From: Accumulibacter sp. | GTDB taxonomy: Bacteria > Pseudomonadota > Gammaproteobacteria > Burkholderiales > Rhodocyclaceae | NCBI RefSeq assembly: GCF_029255285.1 | Contig: NZ_JAPUVI010000087.1 | Span: 1-64,000, forward strand | Direction: 5' to 3' | Length of the DNA: 64,000 nucleotides | Shown: one piece after another, positions 60,001 through 64,000 of the stretch | Numbering within the stretch: the first letter of the stretch is position 1 | How the letters are laid out: the number at the start of each line of letters is the position of its first letter | Program-made: the position numbers and the translations under genes | Notes under the pieces: model-generated | What the model saw: the letters and a program-made list of their open reading frames with translations, nothing else | What the model was told of the DNA's origin: nothing | The model's database searches: none

Positions 60001-62168
60001 AGTTTGGCGGCGACGCCGCGCCCAAACCGACGCGCAATGTTCCCAAAAAGGTTCGCCTGGTCGATCTGTTCAGTGGTCCGGTGGCGCTCGACGAGCAGGG
60101 CGAAGCGGAAATCTCGCTGGCGGTACCGGATTTCAACGGCCGCCTGCGCCTGATGGCGGTGGTTGCCGGCGCGGATCGCTTCGGCAGGCAGGAGGCCGAA
60201 GTGACGGTCGCCGCACCGCTGGTCGTCGAACTGGCGACGCCGCGCTTCCTGTCGGTCGGCGACAGCGCCGTGCTGGCGCTCGACATCCATAACCTGGCCG
60301 GCAAGGAACAGGAGGTCAAGGTCTCGGTCGGCGCTAGCGGCGGCTTGCGCATCAAGGGCAGCGAAGCGCCGTTCTCGCTCAAGGACCAGCAGAAGCGCAT
60401 CTTGCGCCTGCCCATCGAGGCGGGTAGCGCGGTCGGCCTGCACGAAGTCGAGATCCGTGTCGACAGCCCGCTGATGAACATCAAGCGCCGCTTCGCCGTG
60501 CAGGTGCAAGCGCCGACGCCCCGCCAATCGGTCGTCAAGCGGCTGGTCGTGGGGCCCGGCGAAACGGTCGACTTGCGCGATGCCGAGCTTGGCGGCTTCC
60601 TGCGTGACACCGTCGCCGCGACGCTGGTTGCCTCGGACAGGGCGCCGATCGATGTACGTAGCGCCGTCCAGGGATTGCTCGCCTATCCCTACGGCTGCGC
60701 CGAGCAAACGACCAGCAGCGCCTATCCGCACCTCTTCGTGGACGAGGCCGCGGCCAAACAGTTCGGTCTCAAGCCCTACACCAAGGCCCAGCGCGCCGAG
60801 ATGATCGACAAGGCGATCGCGCGGCTCGCCGGCATGCAGGCGCCGAATGGCGGCTTCAGCCTGTGGGGCAATCTCTCGGAGTACCAGTACTGGCTCTCGG
60901 CGTATGTCGCCAACTTCCTGCTCGATGCCCGCGAACAGGGCTTCAGCGTACCGCCGGAAGTCGACAAGCGGGCCCTCGACTTTCTCCTCAAAGGCTTGCA
61001 GGAAGGCGTCGCCGGCCTGCCGACAGGGGTCGTCGCCTACAATCCGAATTCGGTATGGAACGACAACCGCTATGCCGGCTCCGGCCGTTTCGCGGTGCTC
61101 GCCTATGGCGCCTATGTCCTGGCGCGGCAGGGCAAGGCGCCACTCGCCACGCTGCGCCAGTTGCACGAGTCGCAGGCGGCGGCACATTCGGGGCTGGGGC
61201 TCGTGCAGCTTGGGCTGGCGCTTAAGCTGATGGGCGACGAGGGACGCGCCAAGAGCGCCATCGAGGCCGGCATCGTCAAGCCGCGCGGTGGCCCCGGCCA
61301 CGCCTGGTGGGGCGACTATGGCAGCAATCTGCGCGACTGGGCGATGATCTACGTCCTGCTCGACAAGCACCAGCTCAAGCCGGCGGGGCGCGAGAACCTG
61401 GTCAGTCAGGTGGCCGGCGAAATGGCGGCCAACCGCTACTACAGCACGCAGGAAAAGCTCGCTCTCTTCCTGCTCGGGCGAAGTTTCGTCACCGATGCGG
61501 GCGGCGAATGGGGTGCCGAGATCGTGCTGGCCGACAAAGGGCAGGCGATCGGTGGCCGCGGCATGCAGTTCCGATCGCTGTCCGCCGACGAAGTGGCGAA
61601 CGGCGTCAAGTTCCGCAATACGCACAAAGAGCGCTTGTTCGTCGAGCTGGCCTTGAGCGGCAACCCGATGAAGATGCCTGCCGCACGCCGCGACGCTTTT
61701 GATCTGAAGCGCGACTGGTTCACCGCCGACGGCCAGCCGCTCGGCAATCGCGCCCTGCGCGTCGGCGAATCGGCGATCGTCCGTCTGCAGGTCAAGACCG
61801 CGGGGCAATACGCCAACGGCCTCCTGGTCGACCTCATCCCGGCCGGTCTCGAGATCGAGAATCTCAATATCGTCCAAGGCGAGCAGTCGGTCGTTACCGT
61901 CGCTGGCATCGATCCGCGGCAGGTCATGCAGAACAGCAACATTCGGCACGTGGAATTCCGCGACGACCGCTTCGTCGTCGCCGCCCGGCTGTCTCAGCAG
62001 ATGCAGTTCTTCTACCGTGTTCGTGTCGTCACGCCGGGCCGTTTCGTCGTCCCGCCGACCTACGCCGAAGACATGTACCAGCCGCAGATCTACGGTCTGG
62101 CCGGTGGCGACGAAGTGCTGCTGATCGGTGACGGCAGCCTCCAGGAAAGCCCCGGCGAGAAGAAATGA
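57018..62168 (+). CDS. Bacterial alpha-2-macroglobulin (YfhM-like protease trap)
   Basis: A 1716-residue envelope protein that traps and inhibits foreign proteases. The thioester motif CAEQ is present (Cys1227 in AYPYGCAEQTTSSAYPHL), with A2M bait and macroglobulin domains before it and the complement-like helical domain after. Membrane attachment is by an N-terminal hydrophobic helix (about 10-32); there is no lipobox cysteine, unlike E. coli YfhM. An Ala/Asp/Glu-rich insert lies at about 95-140. CGGAGGATCGC precedes the ATG. Its stop overlaps pbpC by four bases; pairing with pbpC is the family hallmark and suggests a defence against proteases that enter through damaged wall. Confidence 0.93.
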   Translation: MRSERQIGQRGMTSIVAIAVAVLLAVAGFLAIGRFPERGQDEPATEGVRFEVIDGAHRDFDGSPALALSFSLPLDAKANYDQAVQVLEMPATARTAPAQAGAEDDQADDAAEADDAAAAANAAGSSSRAAADTALDGGQPVAGAWVVGDNPRLLFFPHIKPQTRYVVRVQAGLTARNGSKLDEEARFSIRTAAVAPAFYFASRGMVLPAAQNGGLPVTTVNVPEVDIQFLRVKPDQLAKFLEKVVAGPPRAPAASEMGDDTDESDEYAYGTRLKGAVGSWELDQLHKMTTSAFVGRFLTEQKANRRSVTFIPVETIPALREPGVYVAVMSQPNRFRDDYQTTYYYVSDLGLHLRQYASRGADAYVSSLTDGKARSGVEVSWIDGQGKTLARGESDGDGRVALAERPNGARVVVARKGEQMSLIALKEPALDLAEFDVTGLPYVPVRLFAYSGRNLYRPGERFEVSVLARDADGRPVPPQPIQAILRRPDGKAQWTATWPADEGFAGYYRRVVELPVDAATGSWSLELRTDPAAKIAGTSLSFAVEEFLPERMKLDLASAGERLAGAAAWRIDVSGTYLYGAPAAGNRLLGVLTSERNRNPLPDKLPGFVFGDADEETVKSRSELPEMQLDDQGKTRLDVNLEAVVKRRSPFTVRTTLSLLESGGRPVVRNIERVWWPAPVLVGVRPLFVGAYAREGAPADFEVVRADAGATLKAGTALPVRLFRENRNYYWRFDDQRGWNSGFTETDELVSTTQVSIPAGGRGKLTVPVKYGRYRIEILDPETRQTMRFRFYAGWSAKDDETQGVRPDRVALKLDKPAYADGDTARLTITPPHAGEALVTVEGDRALWVRRLTIGADGTTIDIPLDKSWQRHDLYVSAMVLRPGDSGEKVTPARALGLIHVPLDRAKRRIDVTLDAPQKMEPEQPLKVRIKVPEAKGQKAMVTLSAVDVGILNITRFSSPDPFGFFFAKLRYGADAYDVYGRLIEKMDGQKGKLKFGGDAAPKPTRNVPKKVRLVDLFSGPVALDEQGEAEISLAVPDFNGRLRLMAVVAGADRFGRQEAEVTVAAPLVVELATPRFLSVGDSAVLALDIHNLAGKEQEVKVSVGASGGLRIKGSEAPFSLKDQQKRILRLPIEAGSAVGLHEVEIRVDSPLMNIKRRFAVQVQAPTPRQSVVKRLVVGPGETVDLRDAELGGFLRDTVAATLVASDRAPIDVRSAVQGLLAYPYGCAEQTTSSAYPHLFVDEAAAKQFGLKPYTKAQRAEMIDKAIARLAGMQAPNGGFSLWGNLSEYQYWLSAYVANFLLDAREQGFSVPPEVDKRALDFLLKGLQEGVAGLPTGVVAYNPNSVWNDNRYAGSGRFAVLAYGAYVLARQGKAPLATLRQLHESQAAAHSGLGLVQLGLALKLMGDEGRAKSAIEAGIVKPRGGPGHAWWGDYGSNLRDWAMIYVLLDKHQLKPAGRENLVSQVAGEMAANRYYSTQEKLALFLLGRSFVTDAGGEWGAEIVLADKGQAIGGRGMQFRSLSADEVANGVKFRNTHKERLFVELALSGNPMKMPAARRDAFDLKRDWFTADGQPLGNRALRVGESAIVRLQVKTAGQYANGLLVDLIPAGLEIENLNIVQGEQSVVTVAGIDPRQVMQNSNIRHVEFRDDRFVVAARLSQQMQFFYRVRVVTPGRFVVPPTYAEDMYQPQIYGLAGGDEVLLIGDGSLQESPGEKK

Positions 62169-64000
62169 CGCGATCGCTGCGGCTGACGCTGGCCGCCGCA
62201 CTCGCCCTGCTGCTGCTCGCCGACCAAATCTTCCCGCCGCCGCTGCCAGGGCGTTCGGCGCCGCAGGCGCAAGTCGTCGTGGCGCGCGACGGCACGCCGC
62301 TACGCGCCTTCCCGGACCGGGCGCACATCTGGCGCCACCCGGTGCGTCTCGCGGACGTCTCGCCGCGCTACATCGAAGCGCTGGTCGACTATGAGGACCG
62401 GGCTTTCTGGTGGCACCCCGGAGTCAACCCCTGGGCGCTGCTGCGCGCTGCCGGGCAGTGGCTGAGTCATGGACGGATCGTCTCCGGCGGTTCGACGCTG
62501 ACCATGCAGGTCGCCCGCCTGCTCGAACCCACGCCACGCACGCTGGCCGGCAAGCTGCGCCAGATGGCGCGTGCCGTGCAGCTCGAACTGCGTTGCTCGA
62601 AGCGCGAGATCCTCGAGATCTACCTGACCTTCGCACCGATGGGCGGCGTCCTCGAGGGCGTCGAGGCGGCCAGCCGCGCCTATCTCGGCAAACCGGCGCA
62701 ACGTTTGAGCGAATCGGAAGCGGCCTTGCTCACCGTGCTCCCGCAGGCGCCGTCGCTGCTGCGGCCGGACCGTTACCCCGAGCGTGCGCGACTGGCGCGC
62801 GACAAGGTGCTCGCACGAATGACGTCGCGCTGGGGTGCGGCGACGGTCGCCGAGGCGCGCCAGGAGCCGGTGATCGCGCTCTCGGTGCGCGAGCCGTTGC
62901 TGGCACCGCTGCTGGCCGAACGTCTGCGCCGCCTGCAGCCGCGTGCGGCGCGTATCGAAAGCACGCTCGACGCCGGCTTCCAGCAAAGCATCGAACAACT
63001 CCTGTCGGCCCGCCTGACGATTCTGCCGGCACGTGTTTCACTGGCCGCGCTGGTGGTGGATAACGCCAGCCTCGAAGTCCGCGCCTATGCGGGTTCGGCC
63101 GACTTCACCGACGAGACGCGCTTCGCGCATGTGGACATGGTACAGGCCGCACGATCGCCGGGCTCGGCACTGAAACCCTTTCTCTACGGACTGGCGCTCG
63201 ACGAAGGGCTGATCCACTCCGAATCCTTGCTGGCCGACGTTCCGCAATCGTTTTCGGGTTACCAGCCGGGCAACTTTCAAGCCAGTTTCAGCGGCCCGGT
63301 CAGCGCCAGCGAAGCCCTGCAACGATCACTCAACGTTCCGGCGGTCGAACTCCTCGACCGGCTCGGACCACAACGCTTCGTCGCCGCGCTGCGCCGCGGT
63401 GGCCTGAAGCTCGAGATGCCGCCCGGCGGCACGCCCAACCTCAGCGTCATCCTCGGCGGCGCCGCGCTGACGCTGGAAGGACTGGTCGGCGCCTACACCG
63501 CGCTGGCCCGCGGCGGCGTCAGCGGCCGGCCGCGCTACCTTCCCCAGGCAGCCGTCGAGGAAACCCGCATGCTGAGCGCCGGTGCCGCCTTCATCGTGCG
63601 CGATGTCCTCGAATCGGGCGGCCCGGTTGCCCGTCAGGTCGATGGCGGTGTAGGCGCGCGCCGCGGCATCGCGTGGAAAACCGGAACGAGCTTCGGTTTT
63701 CGCGACGCCTGGGCGGTCGGCGTCAGCGACCGTTACACGGTCGGCGTCTGGGTCGGAAGGCCCGATGGTACGCCGAACCCCGGTTTCTTCGGCGCCAACA
63801 TCGCGGCACCCCTGCTGATTGATATCTTCACGGTCATCGACGACTCGCCGCCGTCGCCTCGCTCGCCGCCGGCTGGCGTGACGACAGCCAGGATTTGCTG
63901 GCCGCTCGGCACTCGTAGCGACAGCCTGCCGCCCGAACTGTGCCATCAGGAAAGGACCGCCTGGATCCTCAACCAAACAGTGCCACCCACTTTCCCGGAT
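62165..64000 (+). CDS. pbpC: Penicillin-binding protein 1C, 3' end beyond window
   Basis: The frame opens at ATG 62165 and is still open at the right edge (612 codons; E. coli PbpC is 770), so the C-terminal domain is missing from view. The order is signal anchor (about 5-20), glycosyltransferase 51 domain with catalytic region DYEDRAFWWHPG (Glu77) and GGSTLTMQVARL, then a transpeptidase domain with active-site SALK (Ser334), SLN and KTGT (505-508). It makes peptidoglycan and is translationally coupled to the alpha-2-macroglobulin through a four-base overlap. Confidence 0.95.
   Translation, partial: MTRSLRLTLAAALALLLLADQIFPPPLPGRSAPQAQVVVARDGTPLRAFPDRAHIWRHPVRLADVSPRYIEALVDYEDRAFWWHPGVNPWALLRAAGQWLSHGRIVSGGSTLTMQVARLLEPTPRTLAGKLRQMARAVQLELRCSKREILEIYLTFAPMGGVLEGVEAASRAYLGKPAQRLSESEAALLTVLPQAPSLLRPDRYPERARLARDKVLARMTSRWGAATVAEARQEPVIALSVREPLLAPLLAERLRRLQPRAARIESTLDAGFQQSIEQLLSARLTILPARVSLAALVVDNASLEVRAYAGSADFTDETRFAHVDMVQAARSPGSALKPFLYGLALDEGLIHSESLLADVPQSFSGYQPGNFQASFSGPVSASEALQRSLNVPAVELLDRLGPQRFVAALRRGGLKLEMPPGGTPNLSVILGGAALTLEGLVGAYTALARGGVSGRPRYLPQAAVEETRMLSAGAAFIVRDVLESGGPVARQVDGGVGARRGIAWKTGTSFGFRDAWAVGVSDRYTVGVWVGRPDGTPNPGFFGANIAAPLLIDIFTVIDDSPPSPRSPPAGVTTARICWPLGTRSDSLPPELCHQERTAWILNQTVPPTFPD

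Noticed and set aside
58875..62201. Minus-strand open frame of over 1100 codons opposite the alpha-2-macroglobulin gene
   Set aside because: Antisense to a well-supported gene with intact thioester motif; composition (Arg/Asp/His-rich) is that of a shadow frame.

Overview
The window is a GC-rich chromosomal segment from a betaproteobacterium. The gene content (RegB/RegA pair, aroE-mtgA, ilvB-ilvN-ilvC-pssA-leuA, a fused isobutyryl-CoA mutase, TorF-like porin with glnK-amtB, DUF3619/DUF3106 genes) fits Rhodocyclaceae/Accumulibacter-like bacteria. That assignment is inferred from gene families and order, not from a database search. Coding density is high and most genes are ordinary core genes. 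I see no tRNA, rRNA, CRISPR array, intact insertion sequence or prophage.

Region by region. 1-1.75 kb: a decayed edge with a partial exported protein and an RHS-repeat C-terminal fragment broken by two frameshifts. 1.75-10 kb, minus strand: LapA-like membrane protein, mtgA, aroE, a TonB-like protein, an RNase II-type exonuclease, yqiA, uppP, a YkgJ-like cysteine protein, an IclR regulator and tpx. 10.2-12.1 kb, plus strand: redox-sensing RegB/RegA. 12.2-15.1 kb, minus strand: a nitrogen operon (TorF-like porin, glnK, amtB) with a recognisable sigma-54 promoter, an upstream NtrC-type palindrome and a rho-independent terminator. 15.3-20.2 kb: ubiK and comM, then a CorC/CNNM-type protein, aroD and a TerC protein on the other strand.

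20.6-25.7 kb is the most accessory-looking part: a lytic transglycosylase, a NodU-type carbamoyltransferase, an HtrB-like acyltransferase and, divergent from it, a FeeM-like N-acyltransferase fused to a PilZ domain. 25.7-30.3 kb holds an AraC regulator divergent from icmF. 30.5-34.8 kb carries two envelope lipoproteins, a PfkB kinase, a glutaredoxin/DsbD-like membrane protein, wrbA and a DUF2069 protein. 34.8-40.6 kb, minus strand, is the branched-chain amino acid operon with pssA inserted.

40.7-42.7 kb is a tightly overlapping four-gene unit headed by an ECF-like sigma factor whose reading frame has no ATG, GTG or TTG codon before the sigma domain begins. It is followed by lptF/lptG (minus), pepA, holC, an unknown gene and valS (plus), a fused pabB-pabC, tusA and a BepA-like protease (minus). 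The right end, plus strand, has moaC, an H-NS-like protein, galE, apaH, a large bacterial alpha-2-macroglobulin and pbpC, which runs off the window.

The best candidates for new biology are the PilZ/FeeM fusion with its neighbours, the sigma factor module with its apparent non-canonical start, and the sigma-54/NtrC control of a porin-glnK-amtB operon.
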